From: Thiofaba sp039822285
GTDB lineage: Bacteria; Pseudomonadota; Gammaproteobacteria; Halothiobacillales; Halothiobacillaceae
Direction of reading: 5' to 3'
Assembly: GCF_039822285.1 (NCBI RefSeq)
Contig: NZ_JBAJEY010000006.1
Location: 62,001-126,000 of the forward strand
Length of the DNA: 64,000 nt
Made by a program: the position numbers and the translations under genes. Of this stretch, positions 51,882 to 60,576 are shown piece by piece (position 1 is the stretch's first letter; every line of letters begins with the position of its first letter). Below the pieces are notes generated by a model that did no database searches, was not told where the DNA came from, and saw only the letters and a program-made list of their open reading frames with translations.

Positions 51882-52613
51882 ATGAATTCCTTTTCTATCC
51901 TGCTTCAGCTGACCGACACCCACCTGGGCGAGGCGGAGGATTTCCGTCTCTGGGGCCTGCCGGCCGACGCCCTGCTCCGGCGTGTGTTGGCGGATGCGCA
52001 TGCACGCTTCCCGCGCCCTGACCTTGTGGTGCATACGGGCGATGCCACCCATGATGCCGGGCGTCCAGCCCAGCGGCGGATCGAGGGGTTGCTCGCCGGA
52101 TGGGGGGCGCCGGTCCTCTGGACGCCGGGCAATCATGACCTGCCCGAGGCGATGGCAGGGGAGCCGTGCGCCTTTGATCTGCCGGGTTGGCGCGTGTTGC
52201 TGGTCAACAGCCGCAAGATCGGGGCGGTGGAGGGGCGCATCGACGACGCGACCCTGGCCTGGCTGGATCGGGAGCTGGGCGCGGCGGTCACGCCCGTCCT
52301 GCTCGGCCTGCACCATCCTCCCCTGCCGACGGGCACGGCCTGGCTGGATCGCATCGGGCTCGAGAACGCCGATGCCCTGTGGCGGGTGATCCGCCGCCAC
52401 GCACGGGTGAGGGCGATCATCCACGGCCATGCGCACATGGAGCAGACCACGCTGCACGAGGGGGTGTTGGTGCTGGGCACGCCGTCGACCAACGGGCAGT
52501 TCAGGCCGCTGTCCGTCGGGTTCGCCCTGGATGGGCAGCCGCCCGGCTACCGCTGGCTGCGGCTTTACCGGGACGGACGGCTGGAGAGTGGAGTGGTGAG
52601 GCTCGGCGGCTGA
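51882..52613 (+). CDS. cpdA: Metallophosphoesterase, CpdA-like (cAMP phosphodiesterase)
   Basis: A 243-residue class III phosphodiesterase. The complete metal-binding set is visible: D12-x-H14 (DTH), GD in HTGDATHD, GNHD, the later His in LHHPPL and GHAH in IHGHAHM. CpdA hydrolyses cAMP; the exact nucleotide cannot be confirmed. The presence of a stand-alone cNMP-binding protein at 27.3 kb fits cyclic-nucleotide signalling in this organism. No signal peptide. Confidence 0.82.
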   Translation: MNSFSILLQLTDTHLGEAEDFRLWGLPADALLRRVLADAHARFPRPDLVVHTGDATHDAGRPAQRRIEGLLAGWGAPVLWTPGNHDLPEAMAGEPCAFDLPGWRVLLVNSRKIGAVEGRIDDATLAWLDRELGAAVTPVLLGLHHPPLPTGTAWLDRIGLENADALWRVIRRHARVRAIIHGHAHMEQTTLHEGVLVLGTPSTNGQFRPLSVGFALDGQPPGYRWLRLYRDGRLESGVVRLGG

Positions 52614-52634
52614 GGGGCCGCCGCTGCAAAGAGA

Positions 52635-53225
52635 TCAGAACGGGTTCCAGGACATGGTCGGGGTGAAGTGGATGTAGCCCACGTTGGCCCCCAGGCGCAT
52701 GCCCACCCCGACACGCATCGGCGCAACCACGATGTTGCCGCTGCGGGCGTAGTTCATGCTCACCCCGCCGACGAAATAGGCACTGCCGTCCACCCCGGCG
52801 AAGCGCTGGAATAGCATGTCTGTGTCCGGCAAGTTGTAGATCAGGATGAAGACCTTGCCGGCGTTGGCGCCGAAGTCGAAGCCGATCGAGGGGCCCTGCC
52901 AGTAGACCTTGCGTCGCTGGCCGCTCTTGGTCACGAGCTCCCCCTGGCCATAGCGCACCCCGGCGATGATGGCGCCACCGCCTTCCTCGCCGCGGATGTA
53001 GGCATTCGGGCGGCCCTGGTCCTGGAAGGCCTTGCTGATGGCGCTGGCCAGCCCTTCCGCACCCTCGCCGAGGAAGTCATTGGCCTCGCGTGCCATCTGG
53101 CCCTCGTCGTAGGTTTCCTGGGTGTTGATCTGTGAGGGGCGTACCGGTTCGCCGGAGGATTTGGGCGCTTCACTGGCACAGGCGCCGAGCAGGGTGGCGG
53201 CAAGCACGATGGCAAGGCGTTTCAT
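52635..53225 (-). CDS. DUF1134 lipoprotein
   Basis: A 196-residue lipoprotein with lipobox LLGAC (Cys at about residue 16). The body follows the DUF1134 family: PNAYIRGEEGGGAIIAGVRYG, VYWQGPSIGFDFGANAG, IYNLPDTDMLFQRFAGVDGSAYFVGG. Function unknown; probably attached to the outer membrane. It converges with the phosphodiesterase gene. Upstream (53226-53525) there is no gene, only a promoter region and one REP-like unit. Confidence 0.85.
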   Translation of the reverse strand: MKRLAIVLAATLLGACASEAPKSSGEPVRPSQINTQETYDEGQMAREANDFLGEGAEGLASAISKAFQDQGRPNAYIRGEEGGGAIIAGVRYGQGELVTKSGQRRKVYWQGPSIGFDFGANAGKVFILIYNLPDTDMLFQRFAGVDGSAYFVGGVSMNYARSGNIVVAPMRVGVGMRLGANVGYIHFTPTMSWNPF

Positions 53226-53346
53226 GGGGACGTCCTCTTAAACATGACTGTTTTAATGTAGCATGATCGGCCGGCCCCGCCGGATGCCGGGGGGCCATGT
53301 CGCCAGGGCGATCGCATGAACCTGTTTCATCGTTCAGGGGGGCCGT

Positions 53347-53403
53347 GTAGGAGCGGCGCTCCGCCGCGACAGGGGGTATCGGCCGCGAGGGCGGGCCTCC
53401 TAC
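53347..53403 (+). repeat. REP-like unit (family B) before dcd
   Basis: GTAGGAGCGGCGCTCCGCCG ... CGGCCGCGAGGGCGGGCCTCCTAC, the same pattern as the 35.7-kb cluster, in the 300-base gap between the DUF1134 gene and dcd. Nothing else is evident in that gap. Confidence 0.85.
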
Positions 53404-53525
53404 AACCCAACAGAGCTAAAAGGCCCCCTTGGCATGCTGGTTTTCCGCCTTGTGCTAACAGCCCAGAATCTTCATGCGATTGCCCTGGGCATGTCGCGCG
53501 CGAATACCGTTCCCGGAGAGTGTTG

Positions 53526-54092
53526 ATGAGCATCAAGTCCGACCGCTGGATCCGCCGCATGGCGGAAACCTACGGCATGATCGAGCCGTTCGAACCGAAG
53601 CAGGTGCGCGAGGCGCAGGGGCAGCGCATCATCTCCCACGGCACCTCCAGCTACGGTTACGACGTGCGCTGCGCGGATGAGTTCCGCGTGTTCACCAACA
53701 TCAACAGCACCATCGTCGACCCCAAGGCCTTCGATGAGAAGAGCCTGGTCGAGGTGAAATCGGACGTTTGCATCATTCCGCCCAACTCCTTCGCCCTGGC
53801 GCGCACGGTCGAGTACTTCCGCATCCCGCGCAACGTGCTGACCATCTGCCTGGGCAAGTCGACCTACGCGCGCTGCGGCATCATCGTCAACGTCACGCCG
53901 CTGGAGCCGGAGTGGGAGGGGCATGTGACGCTGGAGTTCTCCAACACCACCCCGCTACCCGCCAAGATCTACGCCAACGAAGGCGTGGCGCAGATGCTGT
54001 TCCTCGAATCCGACGAGAGCTGTGAGGTCTCCTACAAGGATCGCGGAGGCAAGTACATGGGGCAGACCGGGGTCACCCTGCCGCGGGCCTGA
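53526..54092 (+). CDS. dcd: dCTP deaminase
   Basis: A 188-residue enzyme that deaminates dCTP to dUTP, providing the main dTTP precursor in many Gram-negatives. The substrate and catalytic segments are seen (SSYGYDVRCADEF, LGKSTYARCGIIVNVTPLEPEWEGHVTLEFSN). Length matches the family. The ATG at 53526 gives the conventional MSIKSDRWIRR start. It converges with the HAD gene with no gap. Confidence 0.97.
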   Translation: MSIKSDRWIRRMAETYGMIEPFEPKQVREAQGQRIISHGTSSYGYDVRCADEFRVFTNINSTIVDPKAFDEKSLVEVKSDVCIIPPNSFALARTVEYFRIPRNVLTICLGKSTYARCGIIVNVTPLEPEWEGHVTLEFSNTTPLPAKIYANEGVAQMLFLESDESCEVSYKDRGGKYMGQTGVTLPRA

Positions 54093-54761
54093 TCAGGCCC
54101 TCACGGGCTCGCGCAGGGAGATCAGTGGCCAGCCGCGCCGCGTGGCCTCCGCGGACAGCACCTCGTCCGCATCCACCGCGACCGGATGGTCGACCCGCTC
54201 GAGCAGCGGCAGGTCATTGCGCGAGTCACTGTAGAACCAGCTGCGCTCGAGCGGCTCGGGCTGGGCGCCGAGCCATTCCTCCAGAGCCTTCACCTTGCCG
54301 TGCTGAAACGTCGGCGTGCCGACATAGCGTCCCGTGTAGCGGTTCCCCACGCGCTCGGGTTGTGTGGCAAGGATGTCCTCGACCCCCAGGCGACGGGCGA
54401 TGGGTTCGGTGACGAAGGCATTGGTCGCGGTGATGATCAGCGGCCGGTCGCCCCGTGCGCGGTGCTCCTCGATCAGTTCGAGGGCTTTGGGGAGGATGAT
54501 CGGCTCGATCCTTTCTTCCATGAACTGGCGGTGCCAGGCCTCCAACTGCTCCAGCGGGTGCGCGGCCAACGGGGCGAGGGAGAAGCGCAGGAAGGCGTCG
54601 ATGTCGAGCAGGCCCTGCTTGTAGTCCTCGTAGAAGCGCTGGTTGGCCGCCTCGTACTGGGACGGATCGACGATCCCCATGTCGCACAGGAAGCGGCCCC
54701 AGAGATAGTCGGAGTCGCCGGCGAGGAGGGTGTTGTCGAGATCGAAGATGGCCAGGTTCAT
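54093..54761 (-). CDS. HAD-IB family phosphatase (SerB-like)
   Basis: A 222-residue HAD hydrolase. Motif I is DLDNTLL with nucleophile Asp7 (or DxD), motif II is IITATNAF and motif III is the DSRNDLPLL acidic pair near residue 188. The HAD-IB subfamily includes phosphoserine phosphatase and histidinol-phosphatase, so the substrate is open. It converges with dcd and is divergent from rppH. Confidence 0.88.
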   Translation of the reverse strand: MNLAIFDLDNTLLAGDSDYLWGRFLCDMGIVDPSQYEAANQRFYEDYKQGLLDIDAFLRFSLAPLAAHPLEQLEAWHRQFMEERIEPIILPKALELIEEHRARGDRPLIITATNAFVTEPIARRLGVEDILATQPERVGNRYTGRYVGTPTFQHGKVKALEEWLGAQPEPLERSWFYSDSRNDLPLLERVDHPVAVDADEVLSAEATRRGWPLISLREPVRA

Positions 54762-54870
54762 GGTGTCAGCCGGTCATAAAAGGAATTTGCACATTGTAAT
54801 GGAGGGGCACTTTGCCCACATCAGGTGCTTGTGGAACAATCGCCTTCATCCCTATTTTGTTGTTACTCCC

Positions 54871-55404
54871 GTGATTGACTCGGAAGGCTATCGCCCCAAC
54901 GTGGGCATCATTCTCGTGAATGCCGAGGACCGGGTGTTTTGGGCGCGTCGCGTGGGGCAGCAGGCCTGGCAGTTCCCCCAGGGCGGCATCCGCTGCGAGG
55001 AATCCCCGCTCGAGGCCATGTTCCGCGAACTGCGCGAGGAAACCGGTCTCCTGCCCGAGCATGTACGGCTGCTCGGCTGCACGCGCGACTGGCTGCGCTA
55101 CCGTTTGCCCAGCAACCTCGTGCGCAAGCGCGCCTTTCCCGTGTGCATCGGCCAGAAGCAGAAGTGGTTTCTTTTGCGCATGCTCGTGCCTGACCAGACG
55201 GTGCAGTTGGACCATGGTCATCGCCCTGAGTTCGATGACTGGCGCTGGGTGGACTACTGGCAGCCGCTGAGCGAGGTCGTGTCGTTTAAGCGCGATGTCT
55301 ACGACAGCGCGCTGAACGAGTTGGCACCGCTGCTCTTCCCGCCCGAAGGACGCGCTCCTCCCGCCTGCGCCGCCGAGCACCTGAAGCTGCCGGGGGGCGA
55401 ATGA
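54871..55404 (+). CDS. rppH: RNA pyrophosphohydrolase RppH
   Basis: A 177-residue Nudix hydrolase that removes pyrophosphate from mRNA 5' ends to start decay. The N-terminal VIDSEGYRPNVGIILVNAEDRVFWARRVGQ and the Nudix box G-x5-E-x7-REExEExGL (GGIRCEESPLEAMFRELREETGL) are intact. The GTG at 54871 gives the family start; the frame is open about 140 bases upstream without similarity. The start lacks a strong Shine-Dalgarno, so initiation there is inferred from homology. The stop overlaps the ptsP start. Confidence 0.93.
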   Translation: MIDSEGYRPNVGIILVNAEDRVFWARRVGQQAWQFPQGGIRCEESPLEAMFRELREETGLLPEHVRLLGCTRDWLRYRLPSNLVRKRAFPVCIGQKQKWFLLRMLVPDQTVQLDHGHRPEFDDWRWVDYWQPLSEVVSFKRDVYDSALNELAPLLFPPEGRAPPACAAEHLKLPGGE

Positions 55405-57686
55405 TCCTCGAGACCCTGCGCCGCATCGTCGGGGAGGTCGGTCGTGCACGCGATCTGACGATGGCGCTGGAGGCCATCGTGCGCGGCGTGCGCGAGGCCC
55501 TCGATGTGGCGGTCTGCTCGGTCTACCTCGTGCCGCGCGCCAAGGTGGGGGATCCGGACGCGCCACTCATGCTGATGGCGACCGAGGGGTTGTCGCGCAA
55601 GGCGGTGGGCCGGGTATCGCTCTCTCCCGACGAGGGGCTGGTCGGCCTGGTGGCGCAGCGCGCCGAATCGATCAACCTCGACAACGCGCCGCAGCACCCG
55701 CGCTACAAGCACATCGCCAATATCGGCGAGGAGCCCTACCACGCCTTTCTCGGTGCGCCCATCCTGTTGCGCGGCGAGGTGCTCGGCGTGCTGGTGGTGC
55801 AGGACCGCGAGTCGCGCCGCTTCTCCGACGACCAGGAATCCTTCCTCGTCACCCTGGCGGCCCAGCTCGCCAGCAGCATTGTGCAGGCCGAACTGAGCGA
55901 GGCGGTGGCCCATCCCCCCAGCAGTCGCAAGAAGGTGGTCGGCGAGGCCATCCGCGGGGTGCCAGGGGCCGCCGGCGTGGCCTCGGGCATCGCCGTGGTG
56001 GTCTACCCCCAGGCTGACCTGGAGGCTGTGCCCGATCGCCGCTGCGATGACCCGGAGGCCGAGCTCGCGCGTCTCAAGGCCGCCCGCGAGGCCGTGCGCG
56101 CCGAGCTGGCCGCCCTGCGCCAGGGCATGGCCCAGCGCCTGCCGGAGGAGGAGTGCGTCCTGTTCGACGCCTTCACCATGATGCTGGGCAGCGAGAGCCT
56201 GTTTGCTGGCATGGAGCGGCGCATCCGTGCTGGGCTGTGGGCCCCGGCCGCCCTGCGCGACACCATCCGCGAGCATGCGGCGGTGTTCGAAGGCATGGAT
56301 GACGACTACCTGCGCCAGCGCGCGGAAGACGTGCGCGATGTGGGGGCGCGCCTCCTCGAGCAGTTGCAGGAGGTCGAGAACGGCGTTCGCGACTATCCCG
56401 AGCGCACCATCCTGGTCGGGCGTGAGATCACCGTCACCCATCTGGCCGCGCTGCCCGAAGGGCGGCTGGCGGGGATTGTCTCCGCGCGTGGCTCCAGCTC
56501 ATCCCACGTCGCCTTGCTTGCGCGTGCGCTGGGTGTGCCGGCGGTGATGGGGGCGAGCGAGTTGCCGGTCGAGCGCCTGGATCGGCGTGAGATGGTCATC
56601 GACGGCTACCGCGGGGTGGTGCACGTCGAGCCGCGTGGCACGTTGCGCGAGGAGCTCGAGCGACTGGTGCGCGAGGAGGCGCAGCTCTCCGCCGAGCTCG
56701 CCACGCTGCGCGATGCCCCCGCCATTACCCCGGACGGCACGCGCGTTCACCTCTACGTCAACGTCGGCCTGTTGGCCGACATGGCCCCGGCCAACAACGT
56801 GGGCGCGGAGGGCATTGGCCTCTACCGCACCGAGATTCCCTTCCAGGTGCGCGACAACTTCCCCGGCGAGGAGGAGCAGACGCGCATCTACCGTGAGGCC
56901 CTCGCGGCCTATGCCCCGCGGCCCGCCGTGCTGCGCACCCTGGACGTGGGCGGTGACAAGCCGCTCGGCTATTTCCCGATCAATGAGGACAATCCCTTCC
57001 TCGGCTGGCGCGGGGTGCGTCTGACCCTCGATCACCCGGAGATCTTCCTGACCCAGGTGCGGGCCATGCTGCGTGCCAACAAGGGGCTCGGCAATCTGCG
57101 CATCCTGCTGCCGATGATCAGCGGCGTGGGAGAACTCGAGCAGGCCCTGGAGTTGATCGACCAGGCGCACGTTGAACTGCGCGAGGATGGGTTGAACGGG
57201 GAGGCCGTGCAGGTCGGGGTGATGGTCGAGGTGCCCTCGGCGGTCTACCAGATCGACGCATTGGCGCGGCGGGTGGATTTCCTCTCCGTCGGCACCAACG
57301 ATCTGACCCAGTACCTGCTCGCGGTCGACCGTAACAACGCGCGCGTCGCCCCGCTCTACGACAGCCTGCACCCGGCCGTGCTGCGTGCCATTCACGACAT
57401 CGTCACCGGCGGCCGGCGTGCCGGACGGCCGGTCAGCGTGTGCGGTGAACTCGCGGGCGACCCGCTCGGCGCCCTGATCCTCCTCGGCTTCGGCATCGAT
57501 TCCCTGAGCATGAGTGCGGGCAGTCTTCCCCGGATCAAGCGGGTGATCCGCAGCGTGCCGCTGAAACATGCCCGCCTGCTGGCCTGGGAGGCGTTGGCCT
57601 GCGAACGGGGGGATGAGGTGCGCGCCATGCTGCGCGCGGCCTTGCGCGACTACGGCCTGGGTGGGCTGATTCGGGGCGACGAGTAG
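55401..57686 (+). CDS. ptsP: Phosphoenolpyruvate-protein phosphotransferase PtsP (EI-Ntr)
   Basis: A 761-residue first enzyme of the nitrogen PTS. A GAF domain at residues about 10-165 is expected to sense glutamine or alpha-ketoglutarate. The EI body follows, with the phosphohistidine in ARGSSSSHVALLARALG (about residue 370), the PEP-binding GIGLYRTEIPFQ and the C-terminal SVCGELAGDPLG signature. rppH-ptsP pairing is conserved in gammaproteobacteria. Its stop is immediately followed by a family C repeat element. Confidence 0.96.
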   Translation: MILETLRRIVGEVGRARDLTMALEAIVRGVREALDVAVCSVYLVPRAKVGDPDAPLMLMATEGLSRKAVGRVSLSPDEGLVGLVAQRAESINLDNAPQHPRYKHIANIGEEPYHAFLGAPILLRGEVLGVLVVQDRESRRFSDDQESFLVTLAAQLASSIVQAELSEAVAHPPSSRKKVVGEAIRGVPGAAGVASGIAVVVYPQADLEAVPDRRCDDPEAELARLKAAREAVRAELAALRQGMAQRLPEEECVLFDAFTMMLGSESLFAGMERRIRAGLWAPAALRDTIREHAAVFEGMDDDYLRQRAEDVRDVGARLLEQLQEVENGVRDYPERTILVGREITVTHLAALPEGRLAGIVSARGSSSSHVALLARALGVPAVMGASELPVERLDRREMVIDGYRGVVHVEPRGTLREELERLVREEAQLSAELATLRDAPAITPDGTRVHLYVNVGLLADMAPANNVGAEGIGLYRTEIPFQVRDNFPGEEEQTRIYREALAAYAPRPAVLRTLDVGGDKPLGYFPINEDNPFLGWRGVRLTLDHPEIFLTQVRAMLRANKGLGNLRILLPMISGVGELEQALELIDQAHVELREDGLNGEAVQVGVMVEVPSAVYQIDALARRVDFLSVGTNDLTQYLLAVDRNNARVAPLYDSLHPAVLRAIHDIVTGGRRAGRPVSVCGELAGDPLGALILLGFGIDSLSMSAGSLPRIKRVIRSVPLKHARLLAWEALACERGDEVRAMLRAALRDYGLGGLIRGDE

Positions 57687-57831
57687 AGGGTGCCTCGAAA
57701 AACCTACTGCGCGGCCAGATTGCGGCGTCGCATCCTCGATCACCCCTCGCCTATCTATGTGATATGTCTCGGGGATTCGCTGCGGGGCTCCTTGCACTCT
57801 GTCCGCTCGTGACGGTTTTTCGAGTCACCCT
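57687..57831. mobile_element. Family C element, copy 1: MITE-like, terminal inverted repeats
   Basis: A ~145-bp unit with ends AGGGTGCCTCGAAAAACC and GGTTTTTCGAGTCACCCT (16 of 18 positions pair). It is internally ~85-90% identical by eye to copy 2 at 63255-63402, sharing CCCCTCGCCTATCTAT and CTCGGGGATTCGCTG. It starts directly after the ptsP stop. No open frame is encoded, so it would be non-autonomous. Target duplication is not obvious. Confidence 0.72.
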
Positions 57832-57859
57832 AGAGAGGCTGTCCGAGTCTCGCGTCAGG

Positions 57860-57910
57860 AAATAAGAATGCGTTGCGCATCTTCTTGGGAATTATTATCA
57901 TTTATTCTCA
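57860..57910 (+). promoter_or_regulatory. Likely Fur-binding region upstream of feoA
   Basis: Two AT-rich Fur-like stretches in a GC-rich genome: AATAAGAATGCGTTGCGCAT (57861-57880) and GGGAATTATTATCATTTATT (57887-57906). The second lies about 40 bp upstream of the feoA ATG. The AAT/ATT triplet pattern is right but the match to the consensus is partial. Confidence 0.5.
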
Positions 57911-57949
57911 AGAATTGGCTTCGTGCCCGTGCGGCACCGAGGATGCGCG

Positions 57950-58177
57950 ATGAAACTGTCCTGCCTGCGTTGTGGTGAATCCGCTTGCGTGACCTGCGTC
58001 GAAGGCGAGGCCTGTCTCGTGCGCCGGCTCCAGGCCCTCGGTGTGCGCCCGGGCAAGAGTGTCAGCGTCATCCGTCGCGCCGCCTTCGGTGGGCCGCTGC
58101 ACTTGCGTGTGGGCAGCACCGAGTTCTTCCTGCGCCCGCGCGAGGCCGAGTCGATCACCGTCAAGCATGCCGTCTGA
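57950..58177 (+). CDS. feoA: Ferrous iron transport protein A
   Basis: A 75-residue SH3-like FeoA that modulates the FeoB channel. The family pattern CLVRRLQALGVRPGKSVSVIRRAAFGGPLHLRVGS is present, preceded by four cysteines in the first 17 residues (CLRCGESACVTC), which is unusual and could bind iron or zinc. GAGG lies 8 bases upstream of the ATG at 57950. feoB follows after 33 bp. The upstream Fur-like sites suggest iron repression. Confidence 0.88.
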   Translation: MKLSCLRCGESACVTCVEGEACLVRRLQALGVRPGKSVSVIRRAAFGGPLHLRVGSTEFFLRPREAESITVKHAV

Positions 58178-58210
58178 CGACGGCGTCGCTGCGCTGGAAT
58201 CCTCCCGCCC

Positions 58211-60001
58211 GTGGCCAGGCGCATTGCCCTGCTCGGCATGCCCAACACGGGCAAGTCCACCCTTTTCAACCGTCTCACTGGCGCCTCCGCCCGCACCGGC
58301 AACTGGCCGGGGCTGACCGTCGAGCTCTCGGCGGCCCAATTGCCGTTGGGCAGCGATCTCGTCGAGCTGGTGGATCTGCCCGGAATTTATGACCTGCATG
58401 GCATGACCGAGGACGAGCACGTGGTGCGCCGTTTCCTCGAGCGTGTCTCCGTGGACGTGCTGGTCGTGGTCCTTAATGCCGCCCAGATCGACCGACAGCT
58501 CCCCTTGCTGTTGCAGGCCCGTGCGCTCGGGCTGCCGATGCTCGCCGTGCTCAATATGCGGGATGAGGCGGAGCGCTTTGGCGTGACCATCGATGTCGAT
58601 CGCCTGGGCGAGTCGCTGGGCTTCCCGGTGCTTGCAGTCAGTGCCCGCCGGGCGGAGGGCATGGGGCGGTTGCGCCAGGCCATGGCGGCGGCTCTGCGCG
58701 AGGCCCGGCCGGTGCCGCTGGCCGAGTTGGCCGAGCGCCTGGCCCCGGAGGAGGTGGTGCAGGAGGAGGCCGAGGCCCTGTTGCGGGTGGCGGTGAAGGC
58801 CCCGCACCAGCTCTCGGACCGGATGAGCGAGCGGCTGGACCGCATCCTGCTGCATCGTATCTGGGGGCTGCCGATCTTCTTCCTCAGCCTGTTCCTGCTG
58901 TTCCAGTTCATCTTCACCCTCGGCGCACCGCTGCAGGACGCGGTGGAGTGGGCCCTGGGCCTACTGCGGGACGGGCTGCAGGCCACGCTTGCTGACGTCC
59001 TGCCTGCCTTCGGTCAGGGGTTGCTGTTCGAGGGCATCTACGACGGCCTGGCCACGGTGGCGAGCTTCCTGCCGGTGATCGCCCTGTTCTTCATCGTCAT
59101 GTCGGCGGTGGAGGACTCGGGTTACCTCGCCCGCGCGGCCTTTCTGGTCGATGGTTTCATGGCCAGGTTAGGGTTGGATGGGCGCGGTTTCGTGCTCCAC
59201 CTGTTCGGCATGGGCTGCAACGTGCCGGCGGTGATGGGGACGCGGGTCATGCGCTCGCCCGGGCTGCGCGCGCTGACCATGCTGGTGCTGCCGTTTTCGC
59301 TCTGCGCGGCGCGCCTGCAGGTGTTCCTGTTCTTCGTCGCCGTGCTGTTCGCCCCAAACCAGGCCGCCATCGTGCTGTTCAGCCTGTACCTGCTCAGCCT
59401 GCTGGCGGCGATGCTCACCGCCTGGTTGTTCAAGCGGCGTTACAACGTCGTGGAGCCGGTCATCCTGGAACTGCCACCCTACCGTCTGCCGGTGCCGGGC
59501 ACGATGTTCAGAACGGCCGGTGGCGAGATCGCCCATTTCCTGCGCCGCGCCACCCGCTTCATCGTGCTCGGCGTGGTGGCCATCTGGCTTTTGACCCACC
59601 TGCCGTGGGGCGTGCAGCCCGCCGGGCCGGAGAGTTATGCGGGCCGGCTCGGCCAGATGGTCGCCGGGGTCTTCGCCCCGCTCGGTTTCGATCCGCTGCT
59701 CGCCCTGGCCCTCCTGTTCGGCTTCGTGGCCAAGGAGGTCGTGCTGGGTGGATTGGCCGTGCTGTACGGCGTGGGGGAGGAGGGGCTGGGCGCCGCCGTA
59801 CAGGGGCACATGGATGCGGTGCAGGCCATGAGCTTCATGCTCTTCACCCTGCTGTACACGCCCTGTGTCTCCACCCTGGCCGCCATCCGGGCGGAGAGTC
59901 GCAGCTGGCGCCTGACCTTCACCAGCGTGCTCTGGTCGCTCTCGCTCGCTTACACGGTCAGCCTGGCGTTCTACCAGACCGCCCGCTGGATGGGGTTCTG
60001 A
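58211..60001 (+). CDS. feoB: Ferrous iron transporter FeoB
   Basis: A 596-residue inner-membrane ferrous-iron transporter. The N-terminal G-protein domain has G1 (GMPNTGKST), G3 (DLPG) and G4 (NMRD). The C-terminal part contains about eight to ten membrane helices with the Feo motifs, including FGMGCNVPAVMGTR and the FVAKEVVLGGLAVLYG region. It is shorter than E. coli FeoB (773), mainly from a shorter cytosolic region. Translation starts at a GTG. No feoC is seen downstream, where a convergent TlpA gene lies. Confidence 0.94.
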   Translation: MARRIALLGMPNTGKSTLFNRLTGASARTGNWPGLTVELSAAQLPLGSDLVELVDLPGIYDLHGMTEDEHVVRRFLERVSVDVLVVVLNAAQIDRQLPLLLQARALGLPMLAVLNMRDEAERFGVTIDVDRLGESLGFPVLAVSARRAEGMGRLRQAMAAALREARPVPLAELAERLAPEEVVQEEAEALLRVAVKAPHQLSDRMSERLDRILLHRIWGLPIFFLSLFLLFQFIFTLGAPLQDAVEWALGLLRDGLQATLADVLPAFGQGLLFEGIYDGLATVASFLPVIALFFIVMSAVEDSGYLARAAFLVDGFMARLGLDGRGFVLHLFGMGCNVPAVMGTRVMRSPGLRALTMLVLPFSLCAARLQVFLFFVAVLFAPNQAAIVLFSLYLLSLLAAMLTAWLFKRRYNVVEPVILELPPYRLPVPGTMFRTAGGEIAHFLRRATRFIVLGVVAIWLLTHLPWGVQPAGPESYAGRLGQMVAGVFAPLGFDPLLALALLFGFVAKEVVLGGLAVLYGVGEEGLGAAVQGHMDAVQAMSFMLFTLLYTPCVSTLAAIRAESRSWRLTFTSVLWSLSLAYTVSLAFYQTARWMGF

Positions 60002-60002
60002 A

Positions 60003-60485
60003 TCAGCCCTTCAACATCCCCTCGATCAGCCCCTTCACCTTCACAAGGTCGAAGATGCCGATCTTCTGGTACACCACCTGGCCCTGCGGGTCGAGCAGGA
60101 AGGTGGTGGGGGTCAGGCGCACCTTGCCCATGGCCTCGCTCGCTGTCCCGTCCCTATCGAGCGCAATGGGATAGGGAATAGCCATGCGCTCGCGCAGGGC
60201 GCGCACCTGGGGCTCGGGGTCGTAGCTCATCGCCACGCCGATGACCTTCAGCCCGCGCGGGCCATAGGTGTTGTGCAGTTCGACCAGGAGGGGGATTTCC
60301 TCGATGCAGCCGGGGCAGCTGGTGGCCCAGAAGGTCAACAGCACAGGCTGGCCGCGCAGGGCGGCAAGGCGGGTGGGGGCCGCATCCAGAAGGTGAAGGG
60401 GGGCGTCGGGCGGGGTGCTCTCCTGGCCGCAGGCCGCGAGGGCGACGGCAAGCGACAGGGCAAAGAAACGGCGGCGGTCGATCAT
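60003..60485 (-). CDS. TlpA-type thiol-disulphide lipoprotein
   Basis: A 160-residue thioredoxin-fold protein with a lipobox (LAAC, Cys at about residue 19) and active site CPGC (FWATSCPGCIEEIP). Its periplasmic or membrane-facing role may be cytochrome c maturation or protein disulphide reduction. The ATG at 60485 has GGAG upstream; an ATG five codons earlier is possible. It converges with feoB (one-base gap) and is divergent from argC. Confidence 0.88.
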   Translation of the reverse strand: MIDRRRFFALSLAVALAACGQESTPPDAPLHLLDAAPTRLAALRGQPVLLTFWATSCPGCIEEIPLLVELHNTYGPRGLKVIGVAMSYDPEPQVRALRERMAIPYPIALDRDGTASEAMGKVRLTPTTFLLDPQGQVVYQKIGIFDLVKVKGLIEGMLKG

Positions 60486-60576
60486 GGTGGAAGGCTCCAT
60501 GGCGTGCTCACACTGGGCACGGTCAAACCGTTATCATTCCGCCATCGATCCGTCCCTGGCAAGTGGAGATAGACCC

